Source of the DNA: Toxorhynchites rutilus septentrionalis
Lineage: Eukaryota > Arthropoda > Insecta > Diptera > Culicidae
Direction: 5' to 3'
DNA length: 64,000 nucleotides
Assembly (NCBI RefSeq): GCF_029784135.1
Contig: NC_073744.1
Coordinates: 71,908,593 to 71,972,592, forward strand
Within the stretch, counting starts at the first letter, position 1, and each line of letters starts with the position of its first letter. Of this stretch, positions 9,752 to 21,570 are shown piece by piece. A program made the position numbers and the translations under genes. The notes below the pieces were generated by a model. It worked only from the letters and a program-made list of their open reading frames with translations. It made no database searches and was not told where the DNA came from.

Positions 9752-10846
9752 TACAGATGGGCAAACCGTTCACGAACGGTACGAACGAACTAGTTCGCCG
9801 AAAAGAGTGAACGAACGGTCGTTCTTTTTCAAAGAACGGTAATTCTCCCCACGAACTGATTGCGAGCGAACGGTTTGCGAGTGAACTGTTTGAGAGTGAA
9901 CTGATGGAGAGTGAACTGCTTGTGAACGAACTGATTCAGAACGAACTGTTTGCGAGTGAACTGTATGGGAAAGAACTGATTGAGAGTGAACTGTTTGGGA
10001 ACGAACTGTTTGAGAACGAAGTGTTTGCGGGCGAACGAGTACAGCTGAACTGATTTGCGCTGGACGGAATGGACAAATATAACGAGAACGTTTGTAAGGA
10101 AAATAAAACGATATTGTCATGATGAGCAAAATGCATCTAACGCAGGGTTTGTTTCGTTAATGTATACTCAATTTTGTGTTAAAAATTAAATTAGATTTTC
10201 GTAGTTTTAAAAGCAAAACTATATATTTCCAATTACATGTATTCTTTCAATTCCGCGTAACATTCATATATTTCCTGATTATCAGAAAAAAAATCTGGGG
10301 GAAGCTGGGGCGATTCATGAATTAGGTAAACATAAAATCTTATAGTGAGGGCAAAGTTTTTTCGTTGCTTTCAATTCATTGTTGCGTATACGTGTTATCG
10401 TGATTGTTTGTATGATTTATTGTTAGTGAAAATCGCTGCTGATTTTTCCCCTAAATGAACATTATGAAATATGATCTTACATGGAACCTGTGTGTTGTCC
10501 AAAAAGAAAATATGAAAAATTGCACATATTTTGTGCACTTCAAATTATTACATAAACTTTTGTCGACCGACAAACATATTTTCACATACAGTTAACGACT
10601 TTTAAAGAAGAAGCAGCTTATCTTTCTCCACAAAATTTCAAAAATAGAAATCCCATACGTACACTATCCAATCCAACGGTATCAATTAATAGCTGTCTAT
10701 TGATGTTGGGTTCCAGCTAACATTCTATGTTGTTCTTAATACCGCTGAACGAAAGAGCGAAAGAACGGTTCAAAAGAACTGATTCACTTAGATGAACGGA
10801 TAATGAGTGAACCGTTCATCAAAGTGAACTGTTTTGCCCATCTCTA
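9752..10846. mobile_element. hAT-type MITE with internal 15-bp minisatellite
   Basis: The ends TACAGATGGGCAAA and (complement) TAGAGATGGGCAAA are flanked by the perfect 8-bp duplication ATGCAGTC (9744-9751, 10847-10854). The 8-bp duplication and GATGGGC ends point to hAT. No transposase is present. The element is rich in GAACGAAC/GTTCGTTC motifs near both ends, which may be subterminal binding sites. Confidence 0.85.
9842..10042. repeat. 15-bp minisatellite (GAACTGTTTGCGAGT)n
   Basis: About 13 diverged copies of a 15-bp unit lie inside the hAT MITE. Because 15 is a multiple of three, the minus strand reads as a five-residue repeat (SQTVR/SQSVH type) within an open frame at 9770-10129. I regard that frame as a by-product of the period. 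Confidence 0.8.
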
Positions 10847-10854
10847 ATGCAGTC

Positions 10855-11085
10855 TATGCTTGCAGCAGTAATGGCCTTTTTTCCCAGGCCCCTTGAATTT
10901 GCATGTGTTGGAGATACGCATTTCGAACTGTAGAAAGGCAAGCGAGTATAAAAGCATCCGCAGCATACATGTTTCTTATTCGACGTATTCCCCAGGCTTC
11001 TTGATTTTGCCTTATTGATAGGGTAACACATTCGGGTATATTTCTGTAAATCTGTAATTTCACCCGAAAATACCATTCGGTCACT
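10855..11085. repeat. Diverged copy of the CCCCAGGCTT dispersed minisatellite
   Basis: The phrases CCCAGGCTTCTTGATTTTG and TTGCATGTGTTGGAG match the ~100-bp unit seen at 39520-40030, 48640-48795, 51010-51065 and 63700-64000. Confidence 0.55.
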
Positions 11086-12838
11086 GGTTCTCGTAATCCT
11101 AGATGAACCAACATTGGTTCCTGATATGTGCTGTTCACAGAAAGCAGGGGTATGACTAAATCGTCAAATCCCTTATATTGCCAGTGTACCCAATATTGCT
11201 GCGGTTCACTGACATTTTGGTTCTGTCAATTACTGTTGTTTACAATTCGGTTCGGTTATATAGTCGAATAGTGGCTAACTTTAAACTCCATGTTAAATGG
11301 CAACACCTCCATGTGAAACCGAAATATGAAAATCACTCATGCAGTTAGAAATAAAGCATACTATCTCCGTGATTTCAACGATTTCAATGCTCGCAAATGA
11401 TATGTTGGTAAACAAATGACGCCATAATGATTTTGATTTTGGGTAGCCTATATTCAATTGATGTCTAACCCCTGACAGAAAGTGGAATGTCTTCAAATGA
11501 ACATACGTGTGCATATCTGGCATCCCCGTTCTCGAACAATTTATTTCATTTATTTGATTTCTTGACAGCAGACAGCGGTAATGGCAACGTACATAGAATA
11601 GAAGGTAAGGGATATTTCCTGAGTATACACACTGAGAGCGCATGTGCTACACACACAACGAAGTTAGTAATAAAAATCCTCAATTTGTTCGAAGTTCTGA
11701 AGTTTTTTCAATATTTCTCGATTTTAAAAGTCCTAAACATCATAAAAAGTGGCAAAATCGCCGGTCGAGTCGACGGTAAACACGATAGTGTACTTGTTTT
11801 TCACTGCAAGTAACGTTTTATATGAATTTCTATCGATTTCATACTGAATAGTTTTTGTTTACTTCAGCAAAATGTTGAAATACCACGTCCCGCGATGCCG
11901 GAACAGAATAATTTCGAATGAGATAAACTAATCGGAGATGTTTTCAGTTATCCCATGCATTCGCTCCTTGGATCGGGAACGAGAACGACACTGCTTCGAT
12001 ATAACCTCTCCACACATTTGTTTATCGGGCTTGCATTATTTTTATAGTGCAGGTGCGATAATTTTACTGTTTTCAATTTTAAAATAATTAAGTAGACTAC
12101 TATTTCATTATTCCGAAACATATTTCGAGACAGTTCTTGTGTTATAATTTAAAAAATTTAAAAAAAATTAATTTATATGGATTCGATCTATGGTTAATAA
12201 CTATTTTTTGCTTTTTTTCTTTGCCTACCACTACTTGAACAAAGCAGGGATCAGACTACCTTCTTATTCTACGTACTTTGCGGTAATGGTAACAAAACGA
12301 ACAAAACACATCAACTGTGGCATTTCGGTAACTTCTTTTTGCGCTGTCATTCGTAATACATGAACATCCGTGAACCAAGGATACGTCATTCGAAGGAAAA
12401 GAAGATTCGGCAGTCTGTTGTGATCTAAATTACAAAAATTCGAAAGCTTAGCGAAGTGACGGCGTTAACACAGTACAAGTTTTTGCTCTGAAGACTCGGA
12501 CTTGATGATAAAGTCACAAATCAATATTATGTAAGTTTGTTGTTGTTTACAAAATGTTTTGTTCCAATAATTAGAGGTCGCTTTGTTATGCCCATTATGT
12601 ATAAATTCCATTTTTCTTTGGAGGATGTGTACAATATTTAGTTTTTTGGACTTTAGAACGTTCAACGAAGGGATTAGAAGATATGATTTGACATTCCAGT
12701 TCTCATTGCAATCTTTAAAACAGGTGACATCTAGGCAGCGATTATCGTTCGGTATAGCAACAAATAACAAAAGACAGCAATTATTCGTAATCTTTCGAGC
12801 GCCTAGTGGTTTCTTTACTATTGCTGCGAGCTGTTAGA
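11086..12838. other. Intergenic region upstream of the TMUB-like gene
   Basis: No coding exon is supported. The transcription start of the downstream gene may lie near 12407 (CGGCAGTCTGTTG), but this is a guess from an initiator-like match. Confidence 0.4.
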
Positions 12839-14186
12839 ATGTATAGCATGTTACCATTTTTCGAAGAATCGGATGAATTTCTAAGTAATTGGACATTTGG
12901 CGTTTTGGCGCTTATCGTTGTTTACTTTGCTTGGCGTTCCACTTATGTTCGAGAAGATCGAGACTCTCAAGCTGCCGTTATTGTCATAGAAAACAACTTG
13001 CGACGTTTGAATCGCATCACTCAGCAACCGGTCACCATTAGCATACGTAAGTCAGATAAACATAAAAATTAATAGCAAACCCTAATAGTTTCGCCATAAC
13101 TATATTTGGGTGATGATATTTGCTTTTCTTTTTTTCATATACTGAAATATATTTCCATCTTCAGTTCGCAGCTCATCACAGCAATCCAACATTTCAAACG
13201 TGACGGAAACGGAAGAACTTGATCTAGAAAACGATAGTATCGCATCATCGATTGATAATATTACACAATCTATTCTGACCGAAGCATCGGAATCGGCTAC
13301 TGGGCTAGATATCAGTGATTCAGAAACTTATACCGCTAATTCGGTTGTGGGAGGTCCCACTAACTTGGATGAGCTTGATCTGGGACCGGAGGAAATAATC
13401 CGCCAAATGGATCGTGACCTTGATGACCACCAAACAGCGACATCTTCATCCCCTACATCTTCAGATGGTGTACGACAGCGCAGTAGTACTCATATTACAG
13501 GAGACGCGAACGGTGCCTCGAATGGACAACCCAGTGAAAAATGCGAGGTTGATAAGCCAAAGCAGCAGCCTCTGTCCAAGCAAATTCGGATAAAATTGAA
13601 ATATTTGAATGATGATTCGAAGCTAGTCCAGGGTAATCTGAACGAAGGCATTGGTGAATTCAAAAAGTATGCGTGGTGTATACATTTACGTATCCCTTTG
13701 TAAAGATTTGTTTATTTCAGGCGCAATTTTTCTATTGAACTAGCCGCGAAAAAGCTCGTTCGCTTGGTTTTCAACGGCCATGTTTTACAACCTGATACGA
13801 AAACACTGGCCGCATGCGGATTATTCGATAACTGCGTCGTGCATTGTTTGATACATAATCCAAAACCTTCACTGGCCGGGAATGACATGAATGGTTCCAA
13901 CACGAATCTGGTTGGAGACAATAATATTGGCGAAGGAAACCTTACCAACGACTTGGGGCTCGGCATGGGTAGAAATGGACGCGAAAATAGCACCCGGTAT
14001 GGAACATATTTCATCTATATTGGTACCTTTATCCTGTCTGCAACAATACTATATTGTTGGTATTGCCGATTTCACTATGGACACCTATTCAATCTGAACT
14101 CTACGATCGGGCTCATAGTAACAACGACCATATTTCTGATTATGATGCCCACGATCATTCTTACCGACAGCAACACGGTGAACTAA
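12839..14186 (+). CDS. Tmub: Transmembrane and ubiquitin-like domain protein (TMUB family), 3 exons
   Basis: Exons are 12839-13046, 13165-13666 and 13721-14186, giving 391 residues. The junctions are consistent in phase: donors GTAAGT and GTATGC, acceptors TTCAG and TTTCAG. An N-terminal hydrophobic segment (about residues 18-32) is followed by an acidic, Ser/Thr-rich linker. A ubiquitin-like domain (about 209-283) runs from IRIKLKYLNDDSKLV to LFDNCVVHCLIHNP and includes RLVFNGHVLQPDTKTLA. A linker and two C-terminal membrane helices (about 330-352, 366-384) complete the protein. This order matches animal TMUB1/TMUB2, ER-membrane proteins linked in vertebrates to ER-associated degradation. 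ATG 12839 was chosen because the frame upstream has no earlier ATG; ATG 12848 is an alternative. The UBL domain is split by intron 2. The gene symbol is by family, not by verified orthology. Confidence 0.92.
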
Positions 14187-14559
14187 ATCCATCTCTTTCT
14201 TCAATGCCAAAAGCTGCCAACATCCTACGAGCAAGCTAATCAAATTAGCATGACTTAGATTCGGTTTGAAATAAGTTTCTAGAACTGGGCTTACTGCGGC
14301 TAGAATTATAAAAAAATCTTTCTGTATATATCCCTGGATATGTGTGTTTTATATTTATACCAACATCGTGAATCGAGACGAAATATCTTATGTTTTTATG
14401 GCTTAAAAAACGTAGGTAGTTCTAAATCCGAAATTCCCTTTGAGCAAGACACAGTGGGGTAAAATGGTAAAGAAAATTGTATAGCTCCTGTTTGTGAGGT
14501 TTTGTTACGTGTTACGTTGCAGATTAAATTGAATCAGGTCATTTATTGCACATTATTTA
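14187..14559. other. 3' flank of the TMUB-like gene
   Basis: This is the presumed 3' UTR and spacer. I see no canonical AATAAA close to the stop. Confidence 0.4.
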
Positions 14560-15101
14560 ATTTCGATCGCATTGGGACCAACAGGACTAGCGAAACTCAG
14601 GACGGCCCTTTTTTTGTTGGCTTTCTGGATTAATCCAGCGAAACTTCTGTTCTCTACAGTAATCGAATGATGGAACGTTTTGGTGGGTTTTTCATCTAAT
14701 ACCCAGAACCCAGAACGCTGTTGAGCCTCTTTCAGTATGAAGCATATAGATCTGGGCCAAGGAACACGAATGGGAGCTTGGCGTAGGACTGGATTGTTTG
14801 TAGTAATTGCATTTGAATTGAGTTTTCCCATTGTTCAAAAATCTGTCATTTTTACTCTTTTGATACATGAAATGGAGGTTCTGGAAAAACAGTTGAGTGC
14901 TCTCTAGGGAAGTTCGTGTAGCAACTGTAGTAAATCGATCTCATCGGGTGTTAAGTTCTGCTTATCTTTAGGGAATGGAATGGAGAACGGGCATGTGAAT
15001 TCGGGGAAGTGAAGCAGGCGAAATAATAACATAATTACTTCTAAGGACATAATATTAAGATCATGACTACTTAAGCTATCATGATCTGACATTTGAGAGT
15101 A

Positions 15102-17435
15102 CAGTAGAACCCCCATTATCCGCGAGCTGATGATCCGCGGTGCGGTTTATCCGCGAAAGCGAGTTCCATAGTAATTCTATGAACCTACCCTAAATTTGAC
15201 AATGAGTGGTAGGTTTTTGTTCTTCTGTTTTGGTAATGACTTTCACATTTTTTGACTACTTACGTGTACACGACCTTACAGATGGATAGTTCAATGATTC
15301 CTGTATTGATAAAACATTGTTTTCATACTGAAATATCTGTTTTGACGTAGGACTACGTCTTTCATTTCTATACCGGGGTTTAAAATCAAAGTTTCGAAAA
15401 CGAAAGCGTTACGCCGGAGCCCGAGATTTTGAGCGTTAATAGCTCCTAAACAACTGAACGAAATGGTATGATAAACACTTCATTCGAAAGATAAAATGTC
15501 TACGCGTTCTATACTTGTTACTTTTTGGTCCAAAAACTTGTTTCAATAGTCTTAAAATTGCTTTCAAAACAGGCTATTGAAATCACCAATCGGTATATAA
15601 GCGAGCGCCGCTCGGAAATCCACTCAGTTCTAATTGAACAGCGATTGGAGCATGTTGTCGCTGTTGTGGTGAAGCTCTTCGTTTATCATGAAAGCGCGGA
15701 TGAACGGTGTCACCAAGAGCCTGTTTGTGCACCCTAGGCCAGAAGGGAATCCATCAGGAGGAGAGTGATGCCACAAACGGTTCCCCGGGAAGACATTCGG
15801 AATTCTTTCCGTTTGGATGCCATTCAGCATTGAGAAAGTTCCGGAAAGATCTAATCTTTTCTGGAAAATAATCTGCCAGTTCCTCTGGGAATTTAAAAAT
15901 ACATTCATGTGAAAGAGTTTATTTGAATGTTTTCTATCCATGTAACACTGTGACCAAATATTTTTCAATCAAGTACTATTAACAGGTGGTTATCGAGTTA
16001 GTATTAACCACTGGTGGGCTTCCAGTATCGAGGAAAATGTGGAAATATCTAATCGTTACTGAAAATAATCTGCTAGTTCCTCTTGGAATTTAAAAATACA
16101 TTCATGTGAAAAAGTTTATTTGAATGTTTTCTATCCATGTAACACTGTGACCAAATATGTTTCAATCAAGTGCTATTAACAGATGGTTATCGAATTAGCA
16201 TTAACCACTGGTGGGCTTCCAGTATCGTGGAAAATGTAGAAATATCTAATCGTTACTGAAAATAATCTGCCAGTTCCTCTGAGAATTTAAAAATACATTC
16301 ATGTGAAAGAGTTTATTTGAATGTTTTCTATCCATGTAACACTGTGACCAAATACATTTGGTTTTGTGATTTTTCTATCAATCGCAATTAACAGGATAGC
16401 TTCAGAAGATTATTCTTCCCCATCAGTAGGACATTTTCGTATCCAATATTGTATGCGCCCGCAATCGATTATTGCTCAGTCGCCGAAAGTTCCGAGCTCA
16501 GAGAGTTCATTCCCCTCTAGTTTGCCTTCCAAATTGCCATCGTAAACCACACCTTCTCTCGAATCAATCACACACAAAAAGCATACTTAAGCGATATTCT
16601 GGTGGTGAGACACATTCATTTTTCGTGAGGACATCGACAAGACAACATCGTTGCCTAACGTGCTGGAGGAGGTGGACGGCGAAGGATCGACACATACACG
16701 CGCAGAATTCTTTCCGTTTGGATGCCATTCAGCATCGAGAAAGTTCCGGAAAGATCTAATCATTGCTGGAAAATAATCTGCCAGTTCCTCTGGGAATTCA
16801 AAAATACATTCATGTGAAAGAGTTTATTTGAATGTTTTCTATCCGTGTAACACTGTGACCAAATATGTTTCAATCAAGTGCTATTAACAGGTGGTTATCG
16901 AGTTAGTATTAACCACTGGTGGGCTTCCAGTATCGAGGAAAATGTGGAAATATCTAATCGTTACTGAAAATAATCTGCCAGTTCCCCTTGGAATTGAAAA
17001 TTACATTCAAGCGAAAGAGTTTATTTTAATGTTTTCTATCCATAAAATATCCATATAATACATTTGGGTTTGTGATTTGTCAATCAAGTACAGTTAGCAG
17101 GCTAGCTTCTGAAGATTATTCTCCAGAACAAGGTTTTTCGTATCCTATATTGGATGCATAAAACCTTGTGCCTCCAACGTAACGCTCTCGTTTTCGAAGT
17201 CCCCCAAATATTCATTTATTCATTTGTTCAGAATGGGTTTAGATTCAACTTCGAACAAATGATCTCTAAATCAACGATAGTCCTACGTCAACCTTGCGGT
17301 TATACCATAGATATAACCCACTTCCTATTTTTTTGTGTTTGCACCTCATTTTTGGTCATTTGTTGTGTTATCCGCTATTTTCGTGATCCGCGGTGAGCTA
17401 GCCCGACTATTCCGCGGATAATCGGGGTTCCACTG
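15102..17435. mobile_element. Pogo/Tigger-like MITE 1 carrying GPE-2
   Basis: The ends CAGTAGAACCCCCATTATCC and (complement) CAGTGGAACCCCGATTATCC are flanked by TA on both sides (15100-15101, 17436-17437). The TA duplication and CAGT...ATCCGCG ends are typical of pogo/Tigger relatives. The paralogous sequence at 33965-33985 lacks the insertion, and its GAGTATACCC marks the empty site. No transposase remains; nearly all of the interior is the nested GPE-2. Confidence 0.9.
15344..17327 (+). mobile_element. GPE-2: near-complete promoter/198-bp-repeat type element
   Basis: It starts with GACGTAGGACTACGTC and ends after TAGTCCTACGTCA...ATAACCCACTTCCTA in a T-rich target. Inside are the CCAAT-TATATAAG-TCAGTT promoter (about 15586-15632), 198-bp units near 15975, 16172 and 16890, a second cassette starting near 16436 with CCAATATTGTATGC...TTGCTCAGTCGCC, and then the common 3' part. 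It has no protein with a family match. It is shorter than GPE-3 and GPE-4 because it has fewer tandem units. Confidence 0.8.
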
Positions 17436-18305
17436 TATACCCTTTATACCCTGGACCAGAATAACATAAATTATTGGTAGCAAGACCTACACAATAAAAA
17501 CGTGAATTGAGCACGAATAGATTGGACAACATGCAATACAATCGATACGAGGATTCGATACAATCACTATCACTATCACACCGAGCAAAATTTCGTATTT
17601 TGTAAATCGAGATGATCTCGTACCGAGATCGAATTTGATCTGTTGCGATTGCATATATTCAGGCGTATCTGAAATGTTTCTCAAAGGAAAATATCAGGGA
17701 CGCAAACCGCAACAAAATAATTCGCTGAAGGTTTGCGACAAGCAAACCAAACAACTCGATAAATTCTGAAAGCTGCACCGATAGCTATCACTCGCTCGAT
17801 GCTATCGAATTGCTCCGTATCTAGAATAGTAAAATAGGGGTAACGAGCAAAATTCTTATCGCCTCGATTTTTATAATAGGGCCCAACAACTGATAAATAT
17901 CTATTATCGACAATTGGAGAATAATTCATTATACACAGCGACATTATACACAGCATTGTGAGCTAACACCCGAATGTCGGCAAAAAGATTGCTCGTTGCA
18001 TTGTGGGGGAAAACGAGTGGTTTTTTGTTTATCCCAACAGTTTGTTTTATTAGGCTCATTTAGCAATTCAGCTGCAACAGAACCGAATTCATTCATGTAC
18101 ATTTTGATCTTAAGATAACTTTTTGTTGTATATTACACTGTTACCATTTTGAGGCGTAGGAGTATCGCTGTCTATCGATAAACATTTGTTTTGATATGAG
18201 TGGTTAGTAAAATCGAAATAACATACCCATTTTAATCGTCAAATTGTTAACTTTTTTTACTATATTCACTGTTCATGTTTTAAGCAAAAACTTGCTGGAT
18301 AAATT

Positions 18306-19127
18306 TTGCGTAATTAACTCCCCGTATTTTTGATACATGAAAATGATGTTTTCGAAAAAAAATTATGATCTTAAAATTGCATGAAACATCACATTTTTGT
18401 CAAAAAAAATTGTTTTCGGAATACGAGGCAAAACGTATGGTTTAGGGTGGAAATGGAAATGGAAATGATCATCTCGATGTTTCAGATGGAACTTCGTGCG
18501 AAATGTTTATTTACACGATCAAATGACCATTGCAAAATATTAGCTCAATCGGACTTCATTTACTAGTGCCACAGACGTTAAAATTTGAGTTTTTTGGAAA
18601 TCGAAAAATCACCGGAATTCGGAGTTTTCAAAAACGTGTCACCCATACAGTGATCATTCGTTAAATGGGCAAGAAAATAAATACAATTATCGAATTTTAC
18701 TCGGAAACTGGACTGCAAAACAGCAAAAACAATACTTCGAATTGAAGATGACACCTAAAAAATACACAGTAGCAACATTACAGAGAAGTTCAACTTTCGG
18801 TATACGAGTTATGATTTTGCACGCGAGTACGGGTGGGTTGAAAAAACAACTGTTCTGTACAATCACAGTCCAACGTTTTTTTAACTTCCGTTCGTACCCC
18901 TAGGCTCAGACCCTTCTACTTTTTTAGATCTTGATACTAGTGCTATTTGAAAAGCAGTACTACAGGCAGAAGAAAGCTGTTTTTTTCTTCCAAAAAAATA
19001 TTTATTTTTTATAGTTCGTGCATATTAAACATAATACAATTCCGAACTCCTCTAATAATTGTTGTTTATCATTGAAAATTTTAACATTTCAATAAAAAGA
19101 ATCGAAATTTTCATTTTTTTCAAATTA
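18306..19127. repeat. Mixed dispersed repeats and spacer
   Basis: 18340-18620 shares phrases with 2233-2480. 18640-19127 contains a segment with CGTACCCCTAGGCTCAGACCC that I cannot assign. No genes seen. Confidence 0.45.
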
Positions 19128-19957
19128 CAGGGAAACTTCGATATAACGACACTAAATATAACGTACATTTTACCTCGATATAACGTACAAATGTTCAATG
19201 GACGAATCCGGACCATCTCAGATTGCAGTGAAACGTTGTGGGTGTAAAGACATTGGTCATTTGAGCAACTTTACATACTAGAAATCTCAAAAAAAAAAAT
19301 TAGACTACTTTCTAGAAAAAACCAAAGTTTTTTTTCACTTTTTTTACAAAAATTTCTAATTTCTAAACTGTTATACCTACAAATTGTTGGTCAAAGAATA
19401 AAATGTAGGAAATTTTTTAAATTTTCATGTAAAAAATGCATAAATAAAATTAAAAAGAAACACTTAAAAAATATTTTCATGTATAAAAAGCATAAATAAA
19501 ATTAAAAAGAAACACTTAAAAAATATTATAAATTGATTATTTTCTCAATAGCATATTTAAAAAAAATTCTCATTAAAATTACCAAAAGTAACAGTGACCT
19601 TCTTCCAATGTATGGGAGACTTGTTGGTAGTTGTATGGAATATTCATATATTAGTGTTGTTGAAAAAAACAATTTTTTAATTTTCATTATAATTTTGTTG
19701 AGCCTTTTTTGACGTAGGACTACGTCTTTCATTTCTATACCGGGGTGTAAAATCAAAGTTTCGAAAACGAAAGCGTTACGCCGGAGACCAAGATTTTGAG
19801 CGTTAATAGCTCCTAAACAACTGAACGAAATGGTATGATAAACACTTCATTCGAAGGATAAAATGTCTACGCGTTATATACTTTTTACTTTTTGATCAAA
19901 AAACTTGTTTCAATAGTCTTAAAATTGCTTTCACAACAGGCTATTGAAATCACCAAT

Positions 19958-20005
19958 CGGTATATAAGCGAGCGGCGCTCGGAAATCCACTCAGTTCTAA
20001 TTGAA
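19958..20005 (+). promoter_or_regulatory. TATA-initiator promoter-like block of GPE-3
   Basis: CCAAT, TATATAAG and CTCAGTT occur in order with ~30-nt TATA-to-initiator spacing. They are kept in all four copies of this subfamily. Confidence 0.6.
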
Positions 20006-20186
20006 CAGCGATTGGAGCATGTTGTCGCTGTTGCGGTGAAGCTCTTTATTTATCATGAAAGCGCGGATGAACGGTGTCACCAAGAGCCTGTTTGTGCACC
20101 CTAGGCCAGAAGGGAATCTATCAGGAGGAGAGTGATGCCACAAACGGTTCCCTGGGAAGACATCGCTACACACACATACACGCGCG

Positions 20187-21570
20187 GCTATTAACAGGTG
20201 GTTATCGAGTTGGAATTAACCACTGGTGGGCTTCCAGTATCGAGGAAAATGTGGAAATATCTACTCGTTACTGAAAATAATCTGCCAGTTCCTCTGGGAA
20301 TTTTCAAAATATATTCATGTGAAAGAGTTTAATTGAATGTTTTCTATCCATGTAACACTGTGACCAAATATGTTTCAATCAAGTGCTATTAACAGGTGGT
20401 TATCGAGTTGGCATTAACCACTGGTGGGCTTCCAGTATCGAGGAAAATGTGGAAATATCTAATCGTTACTGAAAATAATCTGCCAGTTCCTTTGGGAATT
20501 TTCAAAATATATTCATGTGAAAGAGTTTAATTGAATGTTTTCTATCCATGTAACACTGTGACCAAATATGTTTCAATCAAGTGCTATTAACAGGTGGTTA
20601 TCGAGTTGGCATTAACCACTGGTGGGCTTCCAGTATCGAGGAAAATGCGGAAATAACTAATCGTTACTGAAAATAATCTGCCAGTTCCTCTGGGAATTTT
20701 CAAAATATATTCAAGTGAAAGAGTTTAATTGAATGTTTTCTATCGATGTAACACTGTGACCAAATATGTTTCAATCAAGTGCTATTAACAGGTGGTTATC
20801 GAGTTGGCATTAACCACTGGTGGGCTTCCAGTATCGAGGAAAATGTGGAAATAACTAATCGTTACTGAAAATAATCTGCCAGTTCCTCTGGGAATTTTCA
20901 AAATATATTCAAGTGAAAGAGTTTAATTGAATGTTTTCTATCGATGTAACACTGTGACCAAATATGTTTCAATCAAGTGCTATTAACAGGTGGTTATCGA
21001 GTTGGCATTAACCACTGGTGGGCTTCCAGTATCGAGGAAAATGTGGAAATAACTAATCGTTACTGAAAATAATCTGCCAGTTCCTCTGGGAATTTTCAAA
21101 ATATATTCATGTGAAAGAGTTTAATTGAATGTTTTCTATCCATGTAACACTGTGACCAAATATGTTTCAATCAAGTGCTATTAACAGGTGGTTATCGAGT
21201 TGGCATTAACCACTGGTGGGCTTCCAGTATCGAGGAAAATGTGGAAATAACTAATCGTTACTGAAAATAATCTGCCAGTTCCTCTGGGAATTTTCAAAAT
21301 ATATTCATGTGAAAGAGTTTAATTGAATGTTTTCTATCCATGTAACACTGTGACCAAATATGTTTCTATCAAGTGCTATTAACAGGTGGTTATCGAGTTG
21401 GCATTAACCACTGATGGGCTTCCAGTATCGAGGAAAATGTGGAAATATCTAATCGTTACTGAAAATAATCTGCCAGTTCCTTTGGGAATTTTCAAAATAT
21501 ATTCATGTTAAAGAGTTTATTTGAATGTTTTCTTTCCATGTAACACTGTGATCAAATACATTTGGTTTTG
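20187..21570. repeat. 198-bp tandem repeat, about 7 units (GPE-3)
   Basis: GCTATTAACAGGTGGTTATC recurs at 20187, 20385, 20583, 20781, 20979, 21177 and 21375, exactly 198 bp apart. Each unit holds the short inverted repeat GTGGTTA/TAACCAC and the near-palindrome CCACTGGTGG. Confidence 0.95.

Larger units (their letters stand above)
14560..18305 (-). mobile_element. GPE-A1: old GPE-related repeat interrupted by a pogo-like MITE
   Basis: 14560-15101 plus 17436-18305 line up with the continuous copy at 33426-34400. Shared phrases include GTAGTAATTGCATTT, ATTGGGACC, CAAGACCTACAC and TTGTTAACTTTTTTTACTATA. Near its right terminus TGGCGTAGGACTGG resembles the GPE subterminal motif. The opposite end is missing at about 18305. 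Small minus-strand frames (14553-14831, 14904-15116) have no family that I recognise. Confidence 0.6.

Noticed and set aside
9770..10129. 119-codon minus-strand frame with SQTVR-type repeats
   Set aside because: It is explained by a 15-bp minisatellite inside a MITE; start and end fall in element sequence with no gene signals.
20187..21570. Regular repeats as a possible CRISPR array
   Set aside because: The whole 198-bp period is repeated without unique spacers, and the context is eukaryotic; it is a tandem repeat.
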